Shown here piece by piece: positions 18,097-28,067 of a stretch of 64,000 bases of DNA (position 1 is its first letter; the number at the start of each line of letters is the position of its first letter). The stretch covers positions 186,001-250,000 of the forward strand of contig JANQSS010000205.1 of NCBI GenBank assembly GCA_028279185.1. The letters are read 5' to 3'. Both the position numbers and the translations under genes were made by a program. Origin of the DNA: Saprospiraceae bacterium (GTDB lineage: Bacteria > Bacteroidota > Bacteroidia > Chitinophagales > Saprospiraceae). The notes beneath the pieces were generated by a model. That model had not been told where the DNA came from and did not search any database. It saw only the letters and a program-made list of their open reading frames with translations.

Positions 18097-18756
18097 ATGA
18101 CAGCACAAGAACTCATATCCGATGTAATCATGCCACTTCGCACCTCAGATACGGGCGAATTTGGTCTTTCGATTATGAATGAGTTTTACGTCAAGCATTT
18201 GCCCATAGTCAATAATGACCAATTGCTCGGCTTGGTTTCAGAGGAAGATATTCTAGAACATGACGTGATGGAAGCGGTTGGTTCGTATAACTTGTCGCTC
18301 AATCGACCCTATGTATCGGCAGGAGACCACTTGTTCGATGTGATGAGAGTGATGTCAGAATTTAATTTGACTGTTGTGCCCGTGATTCATGAAGAGGATC
18401 AGTATGCTGGGTTAATTACACAGGAAGACTTAATACAATTCTACGCCAATAGCTTTTCATTTGCAGAACGCGGGAGTATCATCGTTTTGGAAATGGCAAA
18501 GTCGGAATACTCACTAGCGACTTTGAGCCAAATTGTAGAATCAGAAAATGGCACTGTTCTGAGTACGTTTATCACGACAGATCCAGATAGCCCACGAGTA
18601 CTTGTGACTCTAAAGGTGAACAAGCAGGACATTAGTAGCATTTTGTCGACATTTCAACGATATGAATACGAGGTCAATGCCACATTTACCGAGACGGATT
18701 ACTACGATACGTTGAAAGAGCGATATGATATGCTCATGAGCTACCTCAATGTATGA
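18097..18756 (+). CDS. CBS domain pair protein with ACT-like tail
   Basis: A 219-residue cytosolic protein. Residues 1-130 are two CBS motifs (KHLPIVNNDQLLGLVSEEDIL and VVPVIHEEDQYAGLITQEDL), a module that usually binds adenine nucleotides. Residues 140-210 look like an ACT-type fold. It is followed by a BamA-like barrel gene and NAD kinase on the same strand. A CBS gene near nadK is a familiar arrangement in Bacteroidota, so an adenylate-sensing role is plausible but unproven. Confidence 0.8.
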   Translation: MTAQELISDVIMPLRTSDTGEFGLSIMNEFYVKHLPIVNNDQLLGLVSEEDILEHDVMEAVGSYNLSLNRPYVSAGDHLFDVMRVMSEFNLTVVPVIHEEDQYAGLITQEDLIQFYANSFSFAERGSIIVLEMAKSEYSLATLSQIVESENGTVLSTFITTDPDSPRVLVTLKVNKQDISSILSTFQRYEYEVNATFTETDYYDTLKERYDMLMSYLNV

Positions 18757-18879
18757 TGTTTCGTCGATAGATAAATCTGTATTCTGCAGCAACACGTAAA
18801 CTGTAATTTGTAGGATAATTCGCCCTCGCATGACTATCATTAGCTGATCAATACGTTTACTTTGTACTTATAAAGGTGT

Positions 18880-20283
18880 ATGCTGCGTAATTACTTGATA
18901 TTGAGTTTGCTGTTTGCATGTTGTTGGCGTGTTGATTGTCAAAATGATGATAAGGTCATAATTCGCAGCATCTCCATAAAAGGTAATGATCGCACGCGTA
19001 ACTTTGTCTTGAATCGTGAAATGGACATCCAACCGGGTGATAGTGTTCCGCTGGCTGAATTTCAGCATACCTTGCTGCGAAACCAAAACAACCTGCTTAA
19101 CACGGGACTTTTCGTCTCCGTCTCCGTTTCGGCTCCTGAATGGAAAAGATCAGATCGCATTGCAGATATTGTCGTGGAAGTGAACGAAACGTGGTATTTT
19201 TTTCCAATTCCTGTTTTACGACTGGCAGACAGGAATTTTAATGTTTGGTGGGAAGATTTTGATCGTGACTTGAGTCGTATCATATGGGGAATTAAGGGAC
19301 ATCACTATAATTTGACAGGTGTTCGAGACTATTTGAAAGTGGTCATGCAATTTGGCTTTTCTCAAAAATACCAACTGCGCTATCGTTATCCTTACTTGAA
19401 TAAATCTAAAACCCTTGGATTGGAATTAGACGCACGCTATAATCGTGCTCGAAACGGTGCGTTTGCGACATCGAATAACCAACTCGATTTTTTAATTAGT
19501 GAAGAAAAAGACAATTTTACGTCTATAGTTGGAATTGCTTTGTTGCGGTATAGACCTAAATTATACTTAACACATGAGTTTGGCGTGAGTTTTATTAGCG
19601 CTGCGATTTCGGATACTGTGCAACAATTAAACAATACATATTATTTTAACAATGCTTCCCATCAGCGCTATTTTGCGCTCCGATATGGATTTAAAAATGA
19701 TCGCAGAGACCGGCGCCATCAAGCTACTTCTGGTTATGCGATTGAGGGTTTGGTAACGCAGGTTGGTCTGGGCTTATACGATGATGTGAATTATGGTTTC
19801 GCTCAGTTGAGAATTAAAAAATACTTTCCTGTCACAGAAAAACTCATAGCACGCGTTTCATCAACCGGACGTGTTTTTTTTAATAAGACAAAAATTTCGT
19901 ACAATCATTCTCGTGCACTGGGTTACGGTGAGTTGTACGTACGTGGATATGAACATTATGTTATTGATGGCACTGACTTTTTCTTATCGCATCAAGGAAT
20001 GGCCTGGCAAGTTTATAAGCGTACATGGAACTTGTCCAAAGTCTTGCCATTCAAAAAAACCAACGTAGTTCCTATTCGTCTCTTTTTGTCTGCGAATATT
20101 GATATTGGTTATGTCAACGGGCCGCAATATCCGGAACAAAATACATTAGATAAAACCTGGCTCTACGGTTATGGTCCGGCACTTGAAATCCTTGTTGCGG
20201 AGGGTTATCTATTCGGTGTGGATTATAGCTTTAATCATTTGGGAGAATCTGGTGTATTTTTACACAGCAAATTCAACTTTTAG
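18880..20283 (+). CDS. POTRA/BamA-like outer-membrane barrel protein
   Basis: A 467-residue exported protein with a signal peptide ending near RVDCQ. Residues 25-110 form one POTRA-like domain (IIRSISIKGNDRTRNFVLNRE, then NLLNTGLFVSVSV). The rest is a barrel of amphipathic strands ending in GVFLHSKFNF, with the terminal Phe expected for BAM-dependent insertion. It is much shorter than BamA itself, which has five POTRA domains, so it is a BamA/TamA-superfamily relative. It is 3 bp from nadK and probably co-transcribed with it. Confidence 0.78.
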   Translation: MLRNYLILSLLFACCWRVDCQNDDKVIIRSISIKGNDRTRNFVLNREMDIQPGDSVPLAEFQHTLLRNQNNLLNTGLFVSVSVSAPEWKRSDRIADIVVEVNETWYFFPIPVLRLADRNFNVWWEDFDRDLSRIIWGIKGHHYNLTGVRDYLKVVMQFGFSQKYQLRYRYPYLNKSKTLGLELDARYNRARNGAFATSNNQLDFLISEEKDNFTSIVGIALLRYRPKLYLTHEFGVSFISAAISDTVQQLNNTYYFNNASHQRYFALRYGFKNDRRDRRHQATSGYAIEGLVTQVGLGLYDDVNYGFAQLRIKKYFPVTEKLIARVSSTGRVFFNKTKISYNHSRALGYGELYVRGYEHYVIDGTDFFLSHQGMAWQVYKRTWNLSKVLPFKKTNVVPIRLFLSANIDIGYVNGPQYPEQNTLDKTWLYGYGPALEILVAEGYLFGVDYSFNHLGESGVFLHSKFNF

Positions 20284-20286
20284 TTC

Positions 20287-21150
20287 ATGCAAGTAGGATT
20301 ATTTGGACAGGCGCTGAAAGGAAAAAAATTTCAGGTGTTTCAGTATTTGACCCAAGTACTCGATGACAACAACATTGGTTGGTCGTACGGACCAAATGTA
20401 CTGGATGAATCGAGTGCGTTCTCATCACAAAATAGAGAAGTTGATTACAGTTATGTGAAAGCATGTGATTTCGTTGTCACCCTGGGAGGGGATGGGACCA
20501 TTTTGCAAGCCATATCACTAATCGGTGATAGCTGCACGCCCATTGTAGGTGTAAATCTTGGTCGTTTGGGTTTCCTTGCCAGCATCGACTCAGAAGACTT
20601 GTCATCGGCTATTCAGGCTATTGCTAGTGGCGACTTCCACATTCGTGACAGAAGTATGCTACATCTGGATTGCAACATACCCATTTTCGATTCGGCACCT
20701 TTTGCGTTGAACGACTTTACGCTTCATAAGCGCGATACGAGTTCAATGATTACCATAAATACATTCGTAGACGGTGAATTTTTAACCGCCTATTGGGCAG
20801 ATGGATTAATCCTTTCCACGCCCACGGGAAGCACGGGTTACTCGTTGAGTTGTGGGGGGCCGATCATCATGCCTAATAGTGGTAATATTGTGATCACACC
20901 AGTGGCACCTCATAATTTAAATGTTCGCCCAATAATATTATCAGATGCTTCCGTGATTTCGTTTGAAATAGAAGGTCGGTCCAATGCATTTATGTGTTCG
21001 ATGGATTCACGATTTGAAGTGATTGGAAAGCAGCATCAGCTATCGATCCGAAAATGCCCCTTTCCAGCACGACTGGTACATATGGAAAATTATTCTTATC
21101 TCCAAAATATTCGCAAAAAATTGGCTTGGGGTGTTGATAGCCGAAATTAA
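20287..21150 (+). CDS. nadK: NAD kinase
   Basis: A 287-residue cytosolic enzyme that phosphorylates NAD to NADP. The diagnostic GGDGT motif (TLGGDGTILQA), NLGRLGFLA, the conserved LNDFTLHK segment and the STPTGSTGYSLSCGGPI active-site loop are all present. Length and order are typical of bacterial NadK. It begins 3 bp after the barrel gene and ends before a bidirectional terminator. Confidence 0.96.
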   Translation: MQVGLFGQALKGKKFQVFQYLTQVLDDNNIGWSYGPNVLDESSAFSSQNREVDYSYVKACDFVVTLGGDGTILQAISLIGDSCTPIVGVNLGRLGFLASIDSEDLSSAIQAIASGDFHIRDRSMLHLDCNIPIFDSAPFALNDFTLHKRDTSSMITINTFVDGEFLTAYWADGLILSTPTGSTGYSLSCGGPIIMPNSGNIVITPVAPHNLNVRPIILSDASVISFEIEGRSNAFMCSMDSRFEVIGKQHQLSIRKCPFPARLVHMENYSYLQNIRKKLAWGVDSRN

Positions 21151-21412
21151 TTTTGACTTACCACTTTCGGATACAGACTTTGGTATTAAATTAAATAATA
21201 CCAATTAAAGCATATAGCGACGTACAAAATTACCTGGATTTGTTCAAATCAAGGCTCAAAATGCGGATGTTGCTGGAGCTTCGGCGGAGCTTTGTAACGA
21301 TGGATTTGGACAAACCTCTCTTATATATGTACGTTAACTATGTCTTTATTTGGTGCAAGAATAATTTCAGCATAGAGAATCTGGATTAATTACAACTAGT
21401 CCTATGGTTTTT

Positions 21413-21453
21413 ACTAAAAAGGGTGGTCAAACCAGTTGACCACCCTTTTTAGT
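21413..21453. terminator. Bidirectional intrinsic terminator
   Basis: An 18-bp perfect stem (21413-21430 with 21436-21453) and a 5-nt loop, with a GGGTGGTCAA core flanked by A5 and T5. It sits between nadK (plus) and the subtilase (minus), which converge, and it can serve both. The rest of the gap at 21151-21468 shows nothing else. Confidence 0.92.
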
Positions 21454-21468
21454 GAAGTGTATATATTG

Positions 21469-24400
21469 TTACGGACAACCGTCTAACGTAGCATCGAACT
21501 CCGCATTTAATTCAACTTCAAATCCCTGATTTAATTCAACACCTCCTCCCGCGCTATAAATAATTTGCTTTGGATCTTGAATAATGGCGTCCGATGTTAT
21601 TACACCAGATGCACTATATGTACCTGCCACAGGTGCTCCTCCTATGTCTAATGTAGGTGGACAGTTTGAAAAATTGTCTACATAAAGCGCGTAATTTCCA
21701 CTTGAGTTCGTGTTAAACCCATCAACCACAATATAATAGGATGAATTAATATTTACATTGGCATTAATTATTGAAAATCTATTTAAGCCATTTAATGTAA
21801 AGCTGCAAGTGCCGACTAAGGCATCGTCATTGAAGGCAATGACATTTGACGCAGAATCCAACAAATATAAATAAGTGTCAAAATCAGAAATCGCATTACA
21901 TGTGCTAATTTGAACGGTATCCGATGAAGCCACAAAACTGTAAATAATATCCGGCGACCCTTGTCCGGTATATTCATTTGTTACACAGGATAGGTCCGTG
22001 CGGTTTGTATCGGCATACGGAAAAGACAATATCTGTATGGCCGTTCCAAATGTATTTCCGGGATAGGTCGAACAAGTCGTCGTGAATGTATAGGGTCCTG
22101 TCCAGGAACTTGAATCCGATCCGCAATGGCCTCTTATATACACAGCATAATCATTGCCTTCATCCAGACCTGTCAAATCAAAAAACTCGTCCGTAATACC
22201 TGTAAATGAAGGTATACCAGTAAACGAGCCTGCCCCTGTAACATCGACCAATTCTAGATCGACAGTGTTATGACTTGGATCGTCTGACCATGACAAATCA
22301 GCCGCATTATCCATGATGTTGGATATAACGACAGGAGAAATGGAAGGGCAGGCCGATGCTTGCCTGACCATAATGTCATCAATTGCAATGTCACTTTCAT
22401 AATCAGGGCCGGCGATCCCCTGAAACCTAAATTGAACTTCCCCAGAATATGCAGAAAGATTAACGATTGCCAAATTAAATGGATCGCTTGAGGCGGACTG
22501 CACTTGACCACTTTGTGTCCAAATGTTCGTCCACGATGCTCCACCATTTGTGCTAATGTCAAGATTTAAGGTACCCATATCACCGCCAAACATGTGATAA
22601 TAAAATTCAATCTCGGCTTCCGAAACCAAGTCCAAATCAACGCAGGGCGATATCATTTCAGAAATTAATCCAAAAGTTGTTGACGCTTCTACGTAGGCAT
22701 AGTTGCCAGTTCCGGAAGGATTGTCACCATCAGGACCCGTGCCGGTTGATGGCGTTGTCCCAGAATTGATCCGCCAATCATTTCCATCTGATTGGACCTG
22801 CGTCCAACCTCCTCCAAAATCACATACCTGAGGCCCGCCCGCTGTAGTACAGGTGGCGTATGAATCAAAATTTTCAGTCCAGGGCAGTCCACTTACACAT
22901 CCTATGGTGGTAAATGATATCGGACCAACAAATACACTTGAATCACCCGAACATCGACTTCGAACATAGGCTTCATATTGATTCAGTGGTGTTAAGCCAG
23001 TGAATGTATACGATGTATCAGTAATACCTGTTGCACTAGGTATGCCAGTTTGTGAACCTGAGGCTGAGATGTCAACCAGCTCGATTTCATATGAATCGGC
23101 AGACACGTCATCCCAAATGATGGTCGCTTCTGTTTCCAAAATAGAGTTCATCTGCACGTTGCTCGGTGCTATACAGATGAATCCATCGTCTACCAAAATA
23201 TTATCGATAGCAATGTCACTAGTAAAATCAGTACCGGTTATTCCATTAAATCTATACATGATTGTCTGACCACAATAGGCAGATAAATCTACTACAGCCA
23301 AATTCCACACATCTCCTTGATCACCGCTGACTGAAAAGAGTGGAAGCGTCCAAGTTGCACCTTGATCAGTTGAGACTTGCACATTCAATGTTCCCATTTC
23401 TGCTCCAAGCATGTGATAATGAAATTGCAAATTAGCATTCGCACAGCCTGAAAGGTCTATACACGGACTGACCAAATTGGCAACTTTAGCTGGAAAATTT
23501 GGACTCGAGGCTTCGGTATAGGCGTATGTCGTACCTTCAAAAGCACCTGAAGGGCCAGTACCTGTCGAGGCGGTTGAACCGGTATTTGTTGCCCAGTCAA
23601 AATTGTCACAAGATGGATTGCAAAAATCTCCAAACCCCGATTCGAAACCCTGAGCAAAGGGTATTCCATATGTTGCAGAACAGCCAATACAAGCTGAGCT
23701 ACTTCCTTCCTCATAGCTCACAGCAAAAGCACGCTGACCAGCCACAGTTCCGGTATTAGCTGCAACACTAAACCAGTATGTTGTACCACCTGCGATACCT
23801 CCGATGTTGATGGTCGTCAAAGATGTCGATGCAATTATTTCCATTTTTTCAGCACCCAATTGATAAATATCATATGAAGTTGCCCCTGGAACAGCATCCC
23901 AGAATACGACAGCCGTGTCAGCCGTTCCGTCCGTAACACAAAGGTTTGCTGGGACGTCATGAATATTAAATGTTTCATCAGATACGTCATTTTCACCTCC
24001 GCGAGTAACGCGGATTAGGCAATCGCCGGATGTCACAGCTGGAGGTGTCCAATCTATACCTCGCTCTTCAGCTGCAATACCTGTGGCTATGGTGGTCCAG
24101 GAAGCCCCATTATTGGTTGAGTATTCAACATCAAATGTGCCTATGTTACCAAAGGCATCCCAGTGGATTCTTTCAACGACGCCGGGAACAAGTTTTTCAT
24201 TTCCAAGTGGATAAGTTACTTCAACACCTGTGGGTATGAATGAATAGACAAGGTAATATTCCTGAGGTCCCATTGGAATGCTCGTTCCATCTACGTTTAC
24301 TGTGTACGTTCCAGCCGCTGGCGAGGTAATCGCAACCTGCTCAACGTTATTCAAATTATCGACTCCATTTCCTGCGGGCAGATCAAGAGTTACAGGATTA

Positions 24401-26136
24401 GGTGTAGGATCCAGCAGGTAGGGAAGATGATTAGTGGATCCAGGGTCGTCTACATTCATATCTATGTTATTTACGAGAGCTGGATTTGCGCTTGCTGAAG
24501 CTTCCGGATCATTCCAATAGACCATAATTCGGAGCTGGCCGACGCCTCCGGGAACGACAATATTGTGTGTATTGCTACCACCATTTGAAATCGTATGGCT
24601 GCTATATTGGTTGTTGGCTAAAATGTCGTATGCTCGTCCCGCGTGAATGAGTCCCCAACCAAATTTGTAATCAGGTCCTACATTTCCGTAGTCTTGGGCG
24701 CTATTCATAGCACAAGCTTTGATCAATGCTGCAGGTGCAGTATTTCCAGTCAGGTCATTGTAAACATCATAAAGTTGCGCCAAATTTCCAGCTGTACTTG
24801 GTGCCGCTGCAGATGTTCCACCGAAGGATTGATACTGGTTGTTCGGGTCCGTGCTCATTTGGCCTTGCCCGTGCCCTGCCAAATCAGGCTTGATTCGTCC
24901 ATCATGTGCTGGTCCACGACTGCTACTTCCCACTAATACTCCATCTCGAAATAGATTTGCTACAGCGATGACATTTTTTCCTTGCTTATGACCTCCGGTG
25001 ACATTTCCCCACTGATTTCCGGCTCCATAACCACAATCGCTGTTGTTTGAATTTCCGGCAGAAAATACGTGCAGTAAAGTTGGATTATCGTGAGCCATTT
25101 CGTCGACGGTAACGGTAGTTGTTGTATAGCCGGCATTGCATCCGTTGGAATACGAACTGTTGGTAATGACTACGCCACTATCCTGATGTAATGTCAGTGT
25201 ATTGTCGAGGAACGTCGACAGGTAGTCAATAACATATACGTCAGCCGCGGGTGCGCTGGTAACAATAGTGGGGTCTAGATTTCCGCAAGCAGCCCAAACT
25301 CCTGCAACTCCATCACCATGAGTGCCTGTACTGGAGTTATTTGGATCATTCCAAAGTCGGCCTTGAAAATCGATATGAGGCCCAACATCTCCATCATCGC
25401 GAACCAAAATTTTAATACCATCAGCATCGTATGAGAGTCCACCAGTAGTTAGCATATTGTCAATCGTATTTCCTCGCTGAATACCGCGGCCTTCAACGGA
25501 CTCGGGCTCTCCTTTTGGATCCATAAGTTCAACATATCGCACGTACGGAAGGTCGGCAATGCGACTTGCATCTTCACGAGTTGTGGACATGAAAATAAAT
25601 CTGTCGTGATTCGGGCGAGTAAGATTGTATGCTCCCAGAGTTTTAAATTCATTTTCATGAAAATCGATATTAACGCCTGGCATAACGAGAACCTTTAGTG
25701 CCAAGCTTCTTCCGTCCTCAGCATAGTCCGGAATGTTCCCGTTTACAATGCGCGTGTCAATTTTGGTCGGTAAACTCATAGGTTGAATCGATCGAACACC
25801 GTTTTGATGCATTGTACGTATGTCAACGTCAGATGGTATGGCCAATAAGTAGCAGTTTGAGGGAACATACTCCATAAAAGAAATTCCCCTTGATTGAAGG
25901 TCTGACCGAATTTCGTCCGTTGGAATGGATTGAAATTGTACCCATCGGTAGTAGGTGTCATTATGTACTGGACCGCTAAGAATATCCGCAGTTCTAGTGT
26001 GTGCGTCGACGTTTGAGGCGAAACTTTGGTTGCCAAATTCAAACTGAACAGGAGGAAGGTTTTGCGCGAATGAATTTTGGGCCGAAATCAATGCAAGACA
26101 AAAGGCTAGTACGTAAGCGCGTGTAAAGGTTTTCAT
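21469..26136 (-). CDS. Secreted S8 subtilase with FN3 and MAM-like modules
   Basis: A 1555-residue exported protease with a signal peptide ending NSFAQ. After a propeptide-like region the subtilase domain has Asp247 (VRDDGDVG), His273 (GTHGDGVAG) and Ser442 (GGTSAAAP), with SAGN and SSRGP also present. Downstream are a P/beta-sandwich domain, an Ig-like region, three fibronectin type III segments (for example CVTDGTADTAVVFWDAVPGA) and two MAM-like jelly rolls with the pattern GTLNVQVSTDQGATW and IAIDNILV. The last 60 residues (SGVITSDAI... GGGVELNQGFEVELNAEF) resemble the short beta-stack tail found in Saprospirales surface proteins. I do not see a classic T9SS type-A tail. A function in degrading extracellular protein is inferred. 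Confidence 0.9.
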   Translation of the reverse strand: MKTFTRAYVLAFCLALISAQNSFAQNLPPVQFEFGNQSFASNVDAHTRTADILSGPVHNDTYYRWVQFQSIPTDEIRSDLQSRGISFMEYVPSNCYLLAIPSDVDIRTMHQNGVRSIQPMSLPTKIDTRIVNGNIPDYAEDGRSLALKVLVMPGVNIDFHENEFKTLGAYNLTRPNHDRFIFMSTTREDASRIADLPYVRYVELMDPKGEPESVEGRGIQRGNTIDNMLTTGGLSYDADGIKILVRDDGDVGPHIDFQGRLWNDPNNSSTGTHGDGVAGVWAACGNLDPTIVTSAPAADVYVIDYLSTFLDNTLTLHQDSGVVITNSSYSNGCNAGYTTTTVTVDEMAHDNPTLLHVFSAGNSNNSDCGYGAGNQWGNVTGGHKQGKNVIAVANLFRDGVLVGSSSRGPAHDGRIKPDLAGHGQGQMSTDPNNQYQSFGGTSAAAPSTAGNLAQLYDVYNDLTGNTAPAALIKACAMNSAQDYGNVGPDYKFGWGLIHAGRAYDILANNQYSSHTISNGGSNTHNIVVPGGVGQLRIMVYWNDPEASASANPALVNNIDMNVDDPGSTNHLPYLLDPTPNPVTLDLPAGNGVDNLNNVEQVAITSPAAGTYTVNVDGTSIPMGPQEYYLVYSFIPTGVEVTYPLGNEKLVPGVVERIHWDAFGNIGTFDVEYSTNNGASWTTIATGIAAEERGIDWTPPAVTSGDCLIRVTRGGENDVSDETFNIHDVPANLCVTDGTADTAVVFWDAVPGATSYDIYQLGAEKMEIIASTSLTTINIGGIAGGTTYWFSVAANTGTVAGQRAFAVSYEEGSSSACIGCSATYGIPFAQGFESGFGDFCNPSCDNFDWATNTGSTASTGTGPSGAFEGTTYAYTEASSPNFPAKVANLVSPCIDLSGCANANLQFHYHMLGAEMGTLNVQVSTDQGATWTLPLFSVSGDQGDVWNLAVVDLSAYCGQTIMYRFNGITGTDFTSDIAIDNILVDDGFICIAPSNVQMNSILETEATIIWDDVSADSYEIELVDISASGSQTGIPSATGITDTSYTFTGLTPLNQYEAYVRSRCSGDSSVFVGPISFTTIGCVSGLPWTENFDSYATCTTAGGPQVCDFGGGWTQVQSDGNDWRINSGTTPSTGTGPDGDNPSGTGNYAYVEASTTFGLISEMISPCVDLDLVSEAEIEFYYHMFGGDMGTLNLDISTNGGASWTNIWTQSGQVQSASSDPFNLAIVNLSAYSGEVQFRFQGIAGPDYESDIAIDDIMVRQASACPSISPVVISNIMDNAADLSWSDDPSHNTVDLELVDVTGAGSFTGIPSFTGITDEFFDLTGLDEGNDYAVYIRGHCGSDSSSWTGPYTFTTTCSTYPGNTFGTAIQILSFPYADTNRTDLSCVTNEYTGQGSPDIIYSFVASSDTVQISTCNAISDFDTYLYLLDSASNVIAFNDDALVGTCSFTLNGLNRFSIINANVNINSSYYIVVDGFNTNSSGNYALYVDNFSNCPPTLDIGGAPVAGTYSASGVITSDAIIQDPKQIIYSAGGGVELNQGFEVELNAEFDATLDGCP

Positions 26137-26356
26137 GTTGGTTTAAGTTATTTTAAAAAAGTACCCATAAGGGTTTCACAACTCAGCAGAAAGGATGTCG
26201 GCAGTAACTCAGTGGAGCTACAGGACGCCTAATGTATGAACATTTTATGAATTCTTGAACAGAAAGAATGTCATATTATATATCTTATCCAAGCTGACAG
26301 GCGTATGTCATTCTTTCCGATCAAACGAAGGCGGTCAACTGTCACATTTTGATTAA

Positions 26357-28051
26357 TTATTCTAGAAGGAGGACATCACCCGTAAGGCTTTGATTGTTAT
26401 CGCAAGACCCTTGGGAAATAATAATTCGATAGATATAATTGCCAATAGGGACTTTCTTATTTTTTACTTTTCCATTCCAAATTACATTGTTTCCTAGTTG
26501 ATCAAAGATTTTTTCACCCCACCTAGTAAATATTTGCATAGAATAAATTGGGTTTTTATTTGACTCAAAGTAGGGTCGAAATATATCATTTATTCCATCG
26601 TTATTTGGTGAAAATGCATTTGGGATATAGACATGTCCCACGTCTTGAATATCAATGAAAATACTGTCGGATATTGTGCAATTATTATTGTCAATTGCCG
26701 TTGCAGTATACCAGGCGCTTGACGTAATTGTGAAAAACTGTTCGCTGCTTCCATCAGACCATATCGTATGAATCCATGGACTGGTTAACGTATGTGTATT
26801 ATTACAGACGACTTGATTTTCGCCTAAAAATTCGGAATTAATAATATGGTTAAAAATAGTGTACTCCATGATTGTATCGCAAAAACCATGTATGGCAAAA
26901 GAAGTGTCAAAATAAATTCCCGGTTCCGATATTTCTGTGTGATTAATCACAATGATTTCTTCAGGGCATTTCATTATAGTGTCTTTGACAATTGGATCAA
27001 ATAATACTTGAATTTCTATATTATCAACAATAGGACAATCATTTTCGTCTGTGGCTGTAACACTGTAACTACCTGAATTCACGACGCTTATTTCATGAGA
27101 GGTGTCTCCGGAGCTCCAAGTCGGATTTTGAAATATTTGTTGAATGGATAAGTATATAGTATCGCCCAGACATGTAATGATGTCATCTCCTAAATCGATG
27201 ACCGATTGAACAAGACAGCAACATTCATCTTTTAAATCATCGTCGGCACAATCGATAAAGCCGTCTCCATCATCATCAAGGTTATTATTACAAACTTCAA
27301 GGGGCAAAGAAGAGAGTGCACAGATGGCGTCTAAATCTGCCCCCGGAGCGATGCTCCCGCAACCTGTATCAGGAACGTCGGTCAGCTTTACTGCATCGAA
27401 AAGTAAGGCTCCAGGCATTTGACCAGGAATCATGCCGTCGATGTCCAGTGAAGATGTCGCTCCGGCCACTTCTCCAAATAAATAGTAACCATCACCATCA
27501 CTATCTGTTATACCATTGCTTTGCAGAATATTTTCAACGGAAGTATTAAGGGGTTTGAGTTCGATTGTCATGGATTCAACAGCAGGCCCTATTTCAAATA
27601 CATGCAAGTCCCCAGCCGGGGTGCCACTATTAATGAGTATGTTATTTGTAAATCCGAGTTTTATAAATCCTCCATTGCCCAGACTAACGAAATTTATTGA
27701 ACCTATTACACCAGCATCATCACTCACGCCAAGCGCCTTTTGTGCATCCTGAAATCCATTGCCACTGCAGGGCTGACTGTATTCTATCACAATGTCGGCA
27801 AAAGATAATCCGTCGTTAAAACAGGTTTGACAACCGTCATTTATCAAGCTCGTACATTCTTGATCCATGCAATCAATGAGACCGTCACCGTCATTATCGA
27901 GTCCATCTGAGCAAAGTGTTGCATTGTTTTCCTGGGCGGAAATCGTAAGATTAAAAATAGTGCTCAGTACGAAGATCACTGTAAGGTAAAATGTCAATGT
28001 AAAATATTGGTATCGAAAATTTTTAATTCGTTGTATACCTCGTATTGACAT
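26357..28051 (-). CDS. Secreted T9SS type-B cargo (gliding-motility C-terminal domain)
   Basis: A 564-residue exported protein. The last 90 residues are a gliding motility-associated (CHU_C, type-B) sorting domain: VYIPNAFSPNNDGINDIF, FTRWGEKIF, VPIGNYIYRI. The N-terminal part has two Asp-rich calcium-binding motifs (CSDGLDNDGDGLIDC and CNNNLDDDGDGFIDC) around a beta-sandwich-like domain, followed by Ig/PKD-like repeats with TWSSGDTSHEISV and TIWSDGSSEQF. No catalytic domain is visible, so it may be an adhesin or structural surface protein. It lies 17 bp downstream of thrS. Confidence 0.88.
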   Translation of the reverse strand: MSIRGIQRIKNFRYQYFTLTFYLTVIFVLSTIFNLTISAQENNATLCSDGLDNDGDGLIDCMDQECTSLINDGCQTCFNDGLSFADIVIEYSQPCSGNGFQDAQKALGVSDDAGVIGSINFVSLGNGGFIKLGFTNNILINSGTPAGDLHVFEIGPAVESMTIELKPLNTSVENILQSNGITDSDGDGYYLFGEVAGATSSLDIDGMIPGQMPGALLFDAVKLTDVPDTGCGSIAPGADLDAICALSSLPLEVCNNNLDDDGDGFIDCADDDLKDECCCLVQSVIDLGDDIITCLGDTIYLSIQQIFQNPTWSSGDTSHEISVVNSGSYSVTATDENDCPIVDNIEIQVLFDPIVKDTIMKCPEEIIVINHTEISEPGIYFDTSFAIHGFCDTIMEYTIFNHIINSEFLGENQVVCNNTHTLTSPWIHTIWSDGSSEQFFTITSSAWYTATAIDNNNCTISDSIFIDIQDVGHVYIPNAFSPNNDGINDIFRPYFESNKNPIYSMQIFTRWGEKIFDQLGNNVIWNGKVKNKKVPIGNYIYRIIISQGSCDNNQSLTGDVLLLE

Positions 28052-28067
28052 GTATTAAAAGTCGGAA

